A stretch of 64,000 nt of DNA from positions 472,702 through 536,701 of the forward strand of contig OX463856.1 in NCBI GenBank assembly GCA_949825065.1, given 5' to 3'. Under the pieces are notes generated by a model, which had not been told where the DNA came from, did not search any database, and saw only the letters and a list, made by a program, of their open reading frames with translations. Of this stretch, positions 34,994 through 45,930 are shown one piece after another (the stretch's first letter is position 1; each line of letters begins with the position of its first letter). A program made the position numbers and the translations under genes. This DNA comes from Odontocerum albicorne. Taxonomy: Eukaryota > Arthropoda > Insecta > Trichoptera > Odontoceridae.

Positions 34994-35219
34994 TTTCGTC
35001 AGTCACAATTGAAGGTCTTCCGCTCCTCTGATCATCATGCACAGACGTACGACCGTTTTTAATCTCGCGACACCACTTGTACACACTCGTACGATTCATA
35101 GCTATATCACCACATGCAGTTTTCACCTCATTATAAACCTCAACCGGAGGTTTTCCATTCCAAACGAGATAACGGATGACCCCCCGTATTTCGCACTTGG
35201 CGGGAGATTGGATTGACAT
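34950..35219 (-). pseudogene. mariner transposase, N-terminal half
   Basis: The ATG at 35219 opens an 89-codon frame with the paired-like helix-turn-helix (VSV-free form: NRTSVYKWCREIKNGRTSV) and linker SGRPSI. It goes out of frame at the deletion junction near 34980. Confidence 0.8.
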
Positions 35220-35582
35220 TTTTCCCGCAACGTGTTATCGCGTCGACACTTCTCAACGTACTGACCTTGAACCGGTCTCGTTGTGGAGGGGAAGGGTCAG
35301 GCTACACGGAAGTGTAGCCAACATGTCGAAAATAAAATCCATCCGGTCGTGAGAGAGCCTCAGTACACTTACTTTCTGGATACGCCTCGTACTCGTATTG
35401 TACTCGAATATTTCCAAATCACAGTTTGTAGCCGTCGCTTTTATCATGCTATAGTTTGAGCGAAAATGTTTTTACAATACGTGCACATACAAACATGACA
35501 TTTCCCTTTTGCAGTAGGCCGAGAGGACTTATCTGACTGTCTACATTTCCTTTTTTCAAAATATCGAACGAACCTTAAATAT

Positions 35583-36070
35583 TTTCGGCTCTCTGAATGG
35601 TGCTATATAAATTGTCCTTTTTTAACTATAATTTTTATAATTGTTGCTCTTTTATTGGCGTATGGTCTCTTCCAGCCCGCTAGAAATACGAGCATGTTAA
35701 AGTTATCTTAAGGGGAAACAAGATTGGAAGCTTTTCTGAAATACGAGTCCCAGCATGGATTGAATATCTAACCCGAGGGCTAGAAGACAGATGTCTTACT
35801 TAATATGTAACAAAAAAAATCTTTATATGATTTTGCACTTATTAACAGAATGTGCTGTGAAACAAATATAATTCATAGAAATCATTTAAGAATGATAAAG
35901 AAAAATATCAAGAATGTATTTTGGAGAAATTTAAACTGAAAGAGTTGTATTAACATCCGTGATGTAGATAGTAAGGCGAATGGGTTCTAATCCGAGGATT
36001 TGGGTTCAATTCCCGTTGGTTGTTTATTTTATAAAAAAGCGCTTCAGCCTAATTTTAATTTAAAGGCTAT
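35583..36070. mobile_element. composite SINE-containing repeat (uninterrupted paralogue)
   Basis: Same block order as 27262-27990 but without the Helitron: gctatataaattgtcctttt, SINE body in minus orientation (ggtctcttccagcccgctag), spacer aaagagttgtattaacatcc, SINE head in plus orientation (gatttgggttcaattcccgt). Confidence 0.6.
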
Positions 36071-36084
36071 TTTACATATTTATA

Positions 36085-36265
36085 ATTATTTGAAAGGTCC
36101 GTTTTTTCACACAACTTCTACGATTTCTCTGTCTTTCTGAGTTTCCTTCTCAAAATATAATTTACTCGATTCAAACATACCTTCCCTCACATCTGCACTG
36201 TATATTTGTTTTATTAGACTTTCTTCATTTCCTAAAAGTACTTTTTTTTATAAATCTACCTGTAT
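36085..36265 (-). pseudogene. RTE-type LINE 3' scrap
   Basis: cacacaacttctacgatttc and cactgtatatttgttttatt match the family on the minus strand. Confidence 0.4.
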
Positions 36266-36312
36266 GTGTATAGTATATCCTCACAATCACACTCAGTGCT
36301 TAAAAGATTCAT

Positions 36313-36525
36313 GAAACCCCCTCCCTGCATGTTCACCTTGCATATAATAACCCTCTCTCTAAATGTTAACCTTGCATGTAGTTACCCCCTCTCTGCATGT
36401 TCACCTTGCATATGGTTACCCCCTCTCTGCATGTTCCCCTTGCATATAGTAACTCCCTATCTGCATGTTCACCTTGCATATTGTTACCCCCTCTGCATGT
36501 TCACCTTGCATATGGTAACCCTTAC
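36313..36525. repeat. about 35-bp minisatellite, 6 copies
   Basis: Units ctctgcatgttcaccttgca with variable length. Confidence 0.85.
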
Positions 36526-37573
36526 TCGGAGTTTTGAGTGTTAATATAATTAAAGAGGAGAATAAGTTATGACGGAAGAAGAATGGCAGCGGGTGATATA
36601 GTTAATGGCGGTTTATAAAATATTTTTGCTGATCGTGGCATTTTTAAAGACCGAAACTGGATGCTCACAATGATATCCTGATCGGAAACCTTTGATGTGC
36701 AAACAAACAGCAATAACACAAGATAAATAACATATAAAACGTGTAGAAAAACTATATACGAGTATGTTATGATAGTATTAAAAATGAGAAAAGAAGTATG
36801 CTTGAAATATTTTTTTAAGAAATTTTCGCCCCTTCTCTAAGTACTCGTATATCAAATGAATTAAGGAGTAGAACATATCAACCGTCAATGGAACGAATAT
36901 CTATAGTCTGGTTCTGTAGCGGAAAAGGGAGATTGTATTGATAACGAGGGTACTCGCGTGTGGATGTGAATGTAGGTGATGGCGTGTATTAGCCATTTAA
37001 CTGTTACAAACGGCTTAATGTGCGTGTTTCCGCGATTTTTTTGCAAATCGCTGTGATGAAATGGAGTGGCCGATCAGTCCTGGCGAATCCCCATCCCCTG
37101 TCGGATAATGATTTAAAGGCGGTTTGGAGACATGGACATCCGCACTTGCTCGTTAGCCGCCTACCTAGCGTTAGTGTCCAGATACTTTCAATGTTATTTA
37201 TTTAATGACCATTCCTCTAAATTTAAGTGATTCCAACCAATGGCCAGTATTAAGTAGACTGCATTATTTATAAATACAGAATATATTCTAATAACACAAT
37301 CACAAGTAACTTTCGCTATCGAAATTTGGAATGATACCACGTTCATCGAATATAAGTTTGTATATTTACTATAATTCATTAGAAACTACAGAGGGACGCA
37401 CATTTGTAATGAGCGGTATGCTATTACGAGTAGTTGGCATTGAGTTATTCGTCAATACCTATAATAAAAGGACAATTTATATCGCACCGTTATAGCAAAC
37501 ACTATTTCAGGGCATTCTAACTCGAGACTCGAACCCACCATAATTGACATATAAAAATATTACGTTGAGTGTA
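36526..37573. other. no gene seen
   Basis: Mostly AT-rich. 37020-37190 is more balanced in composition, but its open frame has no splice support. Three TACTCGTA/TACGAGTA octamers occur. Confidence 0.4.
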
Positions 37574-37887
37574 ATGCCATGTTTACACGAGTTTAGTACT
37601 TGTCATTAGTACTTATCGTTTGTAATAAGCTGCTTAGTGACAACAAGCATATTAGTACTAAGATTTACTAACGCTTAGTACTAATATGCTTGTTTACACG
37701 TGGATACAAGTGCGAGTGAGAAGTAATAAGCTCGTGTAAACATGGCATAAGTACTTATCGTTTGTACTAAGCTGCTTAGTGACAAGCATATTAGTACTAA
37801 GATTTACTAATCCTTAGTACTAATATGCTTGTTTACACGTGGATACAAGTGCGAGTGAGAAGTACTAAGTTCGTGTAAACATGGCAT
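37574..37887. mobile_element. MITE with a directly repeated core and nested palindromes
   Basis: Ends atgccatgtttacacgag (37574) and its inverse at 37731-37748 and again at 37887. Each of two modules holds an internal palindrome around gcatattagtactaagattt / cttagtactaatatgc. The second module lacks the left terminal repeat, so the element looks like one MITE plus a partial direct duplication sharing one end. Confidence 0.75.
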
Positions 37888-38037
37888 AAGGATAGGAAAG
37901 TAGTGGCTACGGCTATTCGATTAGGTACTTCCCCGCAACTGCATATGTTCAGAAAAACATATTTGGTAGACATTTGGGTTACGAGTATAAGCGTTGTCTT
38001 ATACTCGTATGTTGCCATTGAGTTAAGAATAATAAAA

Positions 38038-38352
38038 AAGGACAATGAATATAGCGCCGTTTTGAGAGTACACTCTTCTCAATGGCGATCTAATTCGGGA
38101 TTTATTCCAACCGGAGGTCAAACATCGTATTATTGCATTGTAGTATTACACTTTCGTTGTATACAATACAACCCGGCGCTTATTGTTATATGGCAATCTC
38201 TTTCAACCAACCAGAAATATGTTAAAGTGACCTTCAGGGAAAACCAGACTGGAATACCTTTTTAAAAAAAATTGAATTCCAGCGTGATTCGAACCCACAA
38301 CTTCCGGGTCGGGGCACAGGCGTCTTACCAACTAGGCAACGGAGGTTGTCCT
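38038..38352 (-). mobile_element. full-length SINE, minus orientation (about 315 bp)
   Basis: On the minus strand in order: gacaacctccgttgcctagt (A-box region), tgggttcgaatcacgc (B-box), linker ccagtctggttttccctgaa, body ttctggttggttgaaagaga, and a 3' end gctatattcattgtcctttt. This is the best complete member of the family in the window. Confidence 0.82.
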
Positions 38353-38415
38353 TAGTTAAACGAAATATTCTTATAGCTTACTCATCAAAGACGTTTGCTT
38401 TAGAACAATAAAATA

Positions 38416-38724
38416 CTAGTTGTAACCCGTGAAATATTCACGGAAGTAAAACAAATTCTACATTTACGAAAATATATATTCATAAATGTAAAATTTGTGT
38501 ATATATCATTTATATATCGTCCCATTTTACACCGGTTCAAAAATTGTTAGCCAGGTATTTAAAATTCGTTCAGTATCACGGACCCGCCGAGATTCAAATT
38601 TAGAATTACTTTCGGGGAGAATCCAAATATTCCTCTCTCTCTCTCTCTTGTATTCAAAATTCAATTTTCGTATTCTTTCTTTGACGACAACCATCGTACG
38701 GGTTTTGGCCTATTTATATTATGA
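38416..38724 (-). mobile_element. non-autonomous Helitron, copy 2 (309 bp)
   Basis: On the minus strand: A|TCATAATATAAATAGGCC at the start; hairpin ccgtgaatatttcacgg and CTAG|T at the end. It contains a CT run at 38634-38650 and no ORF. Confidence 0.88.
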
Positions 38725-38849
38725 TTTTGACACCTGACGTACTTTTCAGGTATATGAAGGGTATCTTAGAAGATCACTAATATATTACCTTTTCCAATCA
38801 AACTACCCTTATGTTAGAATTCATATATAATGTATTAGTTAACACGGCG

Positions 38850-39010
38850 AAAAGAGATAGTTGGAGATATTTTGACTGAGGGGGATAAAAATAATGGAAA
38901 AAAGGATAGCATATATGACGAGATGTGTAGATGTAGAAGAGGCAAGAACTATCATATATGCATGAATACAAATCGTAAATATGTGTCTTCTCTGCTTATT
39001 CTTAAATGGA
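38850..39010 (+). pseudogene. RTE-type LINE 3' scrap
   Basis: gatagttggagatattttga, atgacgagatgtgtagatgt and a gtcttctctgcttattc 3' block match the family. 39011-39361 shows nothing. Confidence 0.4.
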
Positions 39011-39361
39011 TATAGTGTGAAAATATGTAATTTATTACATTCTACCAGTTTTCTATTTTATTATTTATGTTCGGTAAACTTGAACTAAACTTTTGTACAA
39101 AATATGTATAATAAATCCGTTTTAATATTGTGGAATTTCATCGTTGTGTATACATATTTCATTGTATATATTACAGGCTGACGGGTTTATTACCACATGG
39201 TATTTTTTGAGCTAACCAACCCGTTGTTTAAATGCCTTGTTTGAAAACTAGTCTGTGATCCCATTTTGGGTTCTATGACGAATCGTACCTTTATTGTCCA
39301 GCGTTCTGGCAACGTGATAAAAAAAATTATTTTAAAGAACTTTACAAAAAATAAACATTCT

Positions 39362-39560
39362 CCGACCTCCATGGCTAAGTTGGTAAGACGCCTGTTTCCC
39401 AAACAAGGTTTTTGCAAGCCTGATTCCCATTGTTATCCATATACATATATATATATTAGTCTAGTTTTTCCTTAAGTTCCCGTTAACATCTTTCTATTTG
39501 GTTGGAAGAGATTGACACTTGATAACATGCCAATCTGGATGTACTATATACAACAAAACT
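39362..39560 (+). mobile_element. SINE copy, plus orientation
   Basis: Head gacctccatggctaagttgg ... gcctgattcccattg, linker gtctagtttttccttaagtt, body tctatttggttggaagagat. The 3' end is lost. Confidence 0.75.
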
Positions 39561-39879
39561 GTGATACAGTTCAATACGAAGCGTGGCCACTCTAAAACCG
39601 ATGGGCCATCAAAGGGTGCAATGGGGTGAGAGTAGTATCCCCCTCCTCCCCTTTGAAGTAAACCCTGGAACCCACCGGCTACATGCGGACACATTCCCTT
39701 TAATTACGAGCCTCGCGCTTTATTGCTGCAGCCCCATACAGGCACCCGGATAGGATATGTAAACATGCGATTTACTGGTATCCTGGAACACAACTCCTGG
39801 GAATATCAACTCAAATTACCTCGAACCAAAAAAATAATTATTAGTCTGATTCAATACATATTTAATGTGTTTACACAAT
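39561..39879. other. balanced-composition segment, unassigned
   Basis: 39580-39760 has higher GC and motifs such as tttaattacgagcctcgcgc and ctttattgctgcagcccc, but no splice-bounded ORF. It could be conserved non-coding DNA. Confidence 0.2.
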
Positions 39880-40430
39880 ATATGATAGAATACGGAATAC
39901 AATGATAAATTTAAAGTTAGGGCTGATGTGTGGAGTAAGATGAAGAAGTTAGGGCTGATGTGTGGAGTAAAATGAAGAAGTTAGGGCTGATGTGTGGAGT
40001 AAGATGAAGAAGTTAGGGCTGATGTGTGGAGTAAGATGAAGAAGTTAGGGCTGATGTGTGGAGTAAGATGAAGAAGTTAGGGCTGATGTGTGGAGTAAGA
40101 TGAAGAAGTTAGGGCTGATGTGTGGAGTAAGATGAAGAAGAGCGTGGTTTGGACATGTGTAACTAATAAATTAAGGAATAAAAACAAAACAGATACATAG
40201 TGCAAATGTGAAGATAGACCAAGGAATCGGTTGATCGGCGTGGTTCAATCGAGTGAATGATATTTTGAAAGAAAGAACCGTGTAAAGTCCGAAAAATCGT
40301 AGGAGTTGGGCGAGAAGATGTATGGCTAAATGAGAGGTGAATGAGATGTGTCGAAATAGAAAAGTGTATCACTCTGTCCTCTCTGTCTGCCATCCCAGTT
40401 AAAATCATATAACAAATATGTATACACTCA
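39880..40430 (+). pseudogene. RTE-type LINE C-terminal/3' fragment with an internal 32-bp array
   Basis: Before the array: gaatacggaatacaatga (the IRNE block, degraded). After it: agcgtggtttggacatgtgt (the MLRWFGH-type block), caaggaatcggttgatcggc, aagatgtatggctaaatgag and the 3' block ctctgtctgccatcccagtt. The array lies exactly within the stretch that encodes the link between the IRNE and WFGH blocks. Confidence 0.65.
39912..40140. repeat. 32-bp minisatellite, 7 copies, inside a LINE
   Basis: Units aagttagggctgatgtgtgg and on; the last unit runs smoothly into LINE sequence. Confidence 0.93.
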
Positions 40431-40640
40431 AAATAATATAATAATATATTTATACTGTCGTTTCACTCAAAATATTGAAACAAATGTTTTCGTTGTCATT
40501 CGTCTCAAAATATTAAAACTGATTTGTTCGCTGCCGTTCCACTCAAAAAAATGTAACAAATATGTTCACTATTTTACGTGCTGCACCGCAAAAAAAATGA
40601 GTAAAAATTCCTTCTTATCTACTTCCGGACTTTGGGAAAA
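40431..40640. repeat. degraded 55-60-bp repeat, about 3 copies
   Basis: cactcaaaatattgaaacaa, gtctcaaaatattaaaactg and cactcaaaaaaatgtaacaa mark three diverged units. Confidence 0.5.
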
Positions 40641-40661
40641 CCCTAAAGAATAAGTTAATGG

Positions 40662-40967
40662 TCACATTCCCAGAAGTATCCAAGAACTTGGTCCGTCAAT
40701 CGTCTTCCTGCCGAGAGGTGAAAGGTCAGAGCGAGAGGCAACAGGGATGGGGTGCGTGCTGGTGCTAGTCAGGCACATCTCGGATCCCCCTCTGGTTCCC
40801 CCTCTACCCTCTCCCACCACTTGCAACCCTTTTTGGTATAGTTCGCTCAACTCTGAATCTGTACCAACGCCTCGCTTTCTTTCTTTATCCATTTTGAATT
40901 GATAAGTTCGTTCTTTCAACCGTTTTAGCCTTCTTCGAAAAATTGTAATTAATAAACTTACATACAT
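40662..40967 (-). CDS. possible exon, unknown
   Basis: The minus-strand frame with an internal ATG (MDKERKRGVGTDSELSELYQ and on, then VVGEGRGGTRGGSE) has far higher GC than the flanks. A strong pyrimidine tract before cag (gacctttcacctctcggcag at about 40715) could be an acceptor within it. No family recognised, no partner exon found. Confidence 0.22.
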   Translation of the reverse strand: MYVSLLITIFRRRLKRLKERTYQFKMDKERKRGVGTDSELSELYQKGLQVVGEGRGGTRGGSEMCLTSTSTHPIPVASRSDLSPLGRKTIDGPSSWILLGM

Positions 40968-40984
40968 ATAGTACTATTACAACG

Positions 40985-41420
40985 TTTCCCTGTTGGAGTA
41001 CCCAGAGAGAACTTTCCTTTCACGGTACACATCCATTGCCACTCCTACATCCATACACCTTGTCATTAATTTTCCGTCATTGAAAATAACACTCACTTGA
41101 ACCTACCATATTTTTGTTACCCTTCTTTTATCACACCTTCCACTCACATTTGCACTGTATATCTGTTTTGTTACTTTTTCTTCATTCGTTCTTTCTGTAC
41201 GCCCAAACAATGCCAAAGTGTTCTTCGTCTTACTTACATCAACTTCGTCTTATACAATCTGAGCAAATACAACTTAAATAGTAAAATTCCTTAACTTACT
41301 CTAATTTTTCATTACTCATTAATATATCGTATTTACTTTTCCTTTCACACTTTTCTATCACCATTCTCAAATCTAAATTATTAAAGCTATCGATAAACAA
41401 GGAAGTATGTGCCTCTTGAT
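40985..41420 (-). pseudogene. RTE-type LINE, 3' and C-terminal pieces
   Basis: Plus-strand blocks ggagtacccagagagaactt, catccatacaccttgtcatt, cattcgttctttctgtacgc and acttttctatcaccattctc match the minus-strand family copies. There is an internal deletion between 41290 and 41310. Confidence 0.55.
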
Positions 41421-41724
41421 TGATTCATAATTCTGTAGCGCTACACATACTAAGGTTGACTACATGAAATCGTCTCTTATCGACGTATCTTGAAAACGGG
41501 TGCACCATCAACAACATTGAGACACACTATTGGCACGCGTCACTGGCCCTACATTGTCCTCCCATATAATCAGTGGATGCTCTCGGGGTCTTTTCCTGCT
41601 AGAACACCTTCTCAAATCAGAAATTATCGTCCTGAATTAGCTAGTTATTAATTACAATATGTCTAAACCAAAAAGTTTTCTAGACGTTTTTGTAGCATGT
41701 TTGTTAACTTTTTATTTGTGGTAT

Positions 41725-41850
41725 ATTTAAAAAACTCATTGACCATAGAGGTCTTACGGAGTTATTAATAAATAAGACTATTAGACCATAATGCTAAAAA
41801 ACACATTGACCATAAAGATCTTACGGAGTTATTAATAAATAAGAATTTTA
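41725..41850. repeat. about 75-bp spaced duplication, 2 copies
   Basis: cattgaccatagaggtctta ... ttaataaataag occurs twice. 41421-41724 shows nothing. Confidence 0.7.
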
Positions 41851-41884
41851 AACAAGTAAGCGTCTTAGAGATATAAAAACAATG

Positions 41885-41965
41885 AATCGCATTAGGTCTA
41901 AGGGTTAACATTTACGCTACGCAAGCGAACGTCTCAGGTTCAATTGCTGGTGAATTCTTGGTTTT
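41885..41965 (+). mobile_element. SINE head
   Basis: cattaggtctaagggttaac ... tctcaggttcaattgctggt has A-box and B-box spacing of a tRNA-like head. 41966-42380 shows nothing firm. Confidence 0.4.
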
Positions 41966-42380
41966 AATCTTAGACCATATCTCATTTTTGTTTGTGTAGC
42001 TCATGAGCATTTTAAAGTTCGTGTACGAGTTACGTTATTAAACAATTAAAAAAATAATAAAGCGGTATAATAAATTGCCAAAACGATAAATCTTTAAAAT
42101 TTGATTTCCTTGCCATCGAAACATAGGTTTTTACCTACTAAGTACAACAGCTTGCACACAATAAACCAATACACTCACCGGCTTCTCTTTTTCACAATAT
42201 GGCTGAGATACTCGACTACGAGGGATTGTTTATCACCAATTGGTGCTGAAAGAAAATTTATCCAAACTGTAAAGCAATTCAAGAAACATATCTTAAGACA
42301 CAAAATAGAATTACCCAAACGGAAAAGAAGCATAACTTGTTACCATATATGTTATGTGTGTACTTCGTGGCCTAGTCTAG

Positions 42381-42718
42381 TCACCCATCTACGATCCGAA
42401 GATACCCGCTCGATTCCAGTTGTTACCCATATTGAAATAACACCTATCTACGATCCAAAGATACCCGCTCGATTCCAGTTGTTACCCATATTGAAATAAC
42501 ACCTATCTACGATCCGAAGATACCCGCTCGATTCCAATTGTTACCCATATTGAAATAACACCTATCTACGATCCGAAGATACCCGCTCGATTCCAGTTGT
42601 TACCCATATTGAAATAACACCTATCTACGATCCGAAGATACCCGCTCGATTCCAGTTGTTACCCATATTGAAATAACACATATCTACGATCCGAAGATAC
42701 CCGCACGATTCCAGTTGT
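42381..42718. repeat. 59-bp minisatellite, 6 copies
   Basis: Units atctacgatccgaagatacc and on, nearly identical. Confidence 0.94.
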
Positions 42719-42889
42719 AATCCACATTTTTCAAAAGATGATTGTTAAAGATAAGTCATTTATTTGATTTTAATACTTAAATTGGAACGATTTTTCTTGT
42801 AAAATCTGCTTGAATTAAAACAATTCAATTTATCCCAGATGAACTATAGTAGTTCGTTGGAAGAATATACCTAAGTATACCTATATGTA

Positions 42890-43015
42890 GCTCATCTTGG
42901 ATACATATATAACTAGCTCATCTTGGATACATATATAACTAGCTCATCTTGGATACCTATATAACTAGCTCATCTTGGATATCTATAGAACTAGCTCATC
43001 TTGGATATCCATAAG
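42890..43015. repeat. 26-bp minisatellite, 5 copies
   Basis: Units ctagctcatcttggatacat and on. Confidence 0.9.
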
Positions 43016-43212
43016 GCAACCAGATATTCCATGTTTAACCATGTACACAAAATAATGAAAATAAGTACATTTTGCTATTGTATCACAGTTTTGTTATACA
43101 GAAAATAACTTGGTAGATTTATCGCTTTATAGAAATCTCTTCTGACCAACCATATATATAAATGACGTGTGATTGAAGTGAAAAACAGATTGAAATTCTT
43201 AAAAAAAAAAAA

Positions 43213-43400
43213 AACGTTTCCAATGCGAATCGAACCCGCATCCCATTGATTGGGAGATAGGTGTTTTACCATCTAGTTTGTCAGATTTTCACTTCAGATC
43301 TCAAACATCTTTCTGGTTGGCTTGAAGAGATTCTCACACGGCACTAAACCTACATGATGTTATTGCAAACAACGAAAGTATTGCACAATATTCAATACAA
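43213..43400. mobile_element. SINE with head and body in opposite orientation
   Basis: 43213-43285 is a tRNA-like head on the minus strand (gcgggttcgattcgcattgg), while 43300-43345 is the SINE body on the plus strand (tttctggttggcttgaagag). Confidence 0.5.
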
Positions 43401-44565
43401 CACAATACAATACAAACATTATCGTGTTACCTTAACGGAACCGGATTTTCCTTTTTTTTTTTTTTAATATTTCAATCTCAGATAATTACTAATCTGTAAA
43501 ATTGGATGTTCCTAGATAAACGGTTTCAGGAGAAGATAAAAAACCGGTTCTCGTACCCTTGTCAGATACTCATCAAAAGCCTTCAGTTTCATCGCCCAAG
43601 TTATGTTAATATCATAACTTGTTTTTAAAATTCGGTACACCTTTTGTAAACAACGCCCTCGAGAGATATTACGGACACGGGTTAAAATATAACTTCATTT
43701 TATCTAAAAATTGTTTTTTAACTATTTCGGAGTAACGAACCATTTAAATTTAATCTTCATACTAATTACCTAAATGTAAATGTGAAAATTGCAAAAAAAA
43801 TAAGCGAAAATAAGCACCTTTGCAGGATCATAAATTATCTTAAAAGAGTTTTTCCTGAAAGCACTGTTGGGGGAATTTGGGTTCAGATTAAAATCTTAGC
43901 ACAAAGAAATAGTTAAATAACAGTCGATTGTATTTTCAGTTTCAGCTATCTTCCTATCTTTTTACACAAATTTGTGCGTTACAATCATATTTATATTTAA
44001 GTGATTGTTAAAAATTAGACAATTAGTCCGTGCCATACGTCATTTATGGGGAGTTTTTAATGATATTTCTTAATTGTTGTAAAAAGGTACTTGTTTATAT
44101 GAGTATTAACGTGCTTAACTACTTCCTACTCTTACATTTTACATCCGATTCTTAATAATAGTCTGCATTAAACACAACAACCCCCGACACATTAACTGAC
44201 AGCTGAATGTCAAAACTATAAAATCTTCACTCGCGAGTATTATTTATTCAACACTAGATTACGGCGAAATTAAAAAGGAACGATTTCAATTTTATAATTG
44301 AATATAATTGAACTACAGCACACGCATCATTTTGTTTTCAATAATTAAAATAGAGCGACATAATATATCATTACAAATCAGAATTATTTTAATTATTATC
44401 GAAAAGTTTAAGCTGTATGAGTGATATCTATTTTTAGATTTTACAATTTCTTTTTCAATTCGGACGGACTTCAGAGCGTTGCAGATAAACCCAGATAGGT
44501 ATTATTTAAATAAATATTAAGTATTCGATTGTTTAAATAAATCAATATGTAAAATATGTTAATGA
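43401..44565. other. no feature seen
   Basis: About 1.15 kb of AT-rich sequence with no supported ORF or repeat. Confidence 0.45.
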
Positions 44566-44569
44566 ATCT

Positions 44570-44650
44570 CCATTTCCTTCATAGTCGTGTTGCTCACGGC
44601 TGAGGATCTGTAACTTAGCGGAAGAATCGCCTCCATTCCTCCTCCTCCAA
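44570..44650 (-). pseudogene. LINE C-terminal scrap
   Basis: The minus strand begins ggaggaggaggaatggaggc and continues cagatcctcagccgtgag, resembling the EEWRR-plus-tail end of RTE-type elements. Confidence 0.35.
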
Positions 44651-44654
44651 ACTT

Positions 44655-45150
44655 GATGTGTACACCATTCAATGAGGAACTGGGCACCTCTTTATGTGTA
44701 CACCATTCAATGAGGAACTGGGCACCTCTTTATGTGTACACCATTCAATGAGGAACTGGGCACCTCTTTATGTGTACACCATTCAATGAGGAACTGGGCA
44801 CCTCTTTATGTGTACACCATTCAATGAAGAACTGGGCACCTCTTTATGTGTACACCATTCAATGAAGAACTGGGCACCTCTTTATGTGTACACCATTCAA
44901 TGAAGAACTGGGCACCTCTTTATGTGTACACCATTCAATGAGGAACTGGGCACCTCTTTATGTGTACACCATTCAATGAAGAACTGGGCACCTCTTTATG
45001 TGTACACCATTCAATGAAGAACTGGGCACCTCTTTATGTGTACACCATTCAATGAAGAACTGGGCACCTCTTTATGTGTACACCATTCAATGAAGAACTG
45101 GGCACCTCTTTATGTGTACACCATTCAATGCGGAACTGGGCACCTCTTTG
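44655..45150. repeat. 38-bp minisatellite, 13 copies
   Basis: Units gtgtacaccattcaatgagg and on, homogeneous apart from an a/g choice (gagg or gaag). The right flank ctttgacttggttcatccac also follows a shorter array at 49.83 kb. Confidence 0.95.
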
Positions 45151-45930
45151 ACTTGGTTCATCCACTTTGCCTGCTTCGCATATTTTTCAATCTTCAACGA
45201 TTTTCAAGTTTCGTTCTTTTAGAATTTGATTTATTTGACCGTTTCACGTATTTTTAGGCTTTCCAATCTTCTTGGCACAACCACACCACTGTGAACAATT
45301 ATTTTAGGAAAGTTTGCGATTGATTTATTGAAAACTCAATACTAAGTGCCAATTTGACCTTGTCACCTGCAACAACACGTCTTTCAATATATTTCTCTAT
45401 CTTACTATATATCGAAAACATTACTTTTAAACAAAGCTTTTTGAAATGAATATACTCGTAGATGGATACATTCATAATTTAATATTTTATATTTTGATAA
45501 CATTCTGCATTGTGTTATGATACAATGTCGTTGTTAACAGTACAACTTGATATTAATTGTTATGTAAGCCTTAAGTGAAAACCAGACTAAAACTTTTAAA
45601 AAAAAATGTGTACCAACGAATGAAACACAGGCGGGTTACCAACCTGGCCAAGAAAGATTATTAAAGTACGAGTAGAATGCGATATCTTTCGAGTCAACCA
45701 ATCAACCGATCAACCGACCCTGAGGAGATCTGGTAATAATGCTTAAAATGCGGAAAGTTTATATCTTTAGTCAATGGATCGTAACCTTTTTGGGGTAAAA
45801 GTTTTTTCAAGAATCACTTTAGACTAAGGTTGAAATTGTCATTAGTGAATAGCTTTATCATGTTACGATGTTTATATTTTAATCACATTTCTAGGGATAC
45901 TCAACCTTTTGGGAGAAAATGTTAACTAAG
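45151..45930. other. AT-rich; SINE linker and hAT-like scraps
   Basis: 45565-45655 is a degraded minus-strand SINE linker/head (aagtgaaaaccagactaaaa). 45775-45800 (gtaacctttttggggtaa) and 45893-45918 (gatactcaaccttttgggag) resemble hAT ends. Nothing else is supported. Confidence 0.35.

Larger units (their letters stand above)
34517..35380 (-). mobile_element. mariner element (DD34D spacing) with internal deletion
   Basis: Inverted ends tccagaaagtaagtgtactg (34517 on, and inverse ending 35380) bound 864 bp, against about 1.3 kb for an intact mariner. The right end is followed by TA. On the minus strand the N-terminal part reads IRYLVWNGKPPVEVYNEVK and SVYKWCREIKNGRTSVHDD, the helix-turn-helix region, then SGRPSIVTDEI. 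The frame then jumps to the C-terminal part with LLHDNARPHTA and HSPDLAPSDYYLF. The aspartates of HDN and PSD are separated by 34 residues. The first catalytic aspartate block lies in the deleted part, so the copy is dead. Confidence 0.88.
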
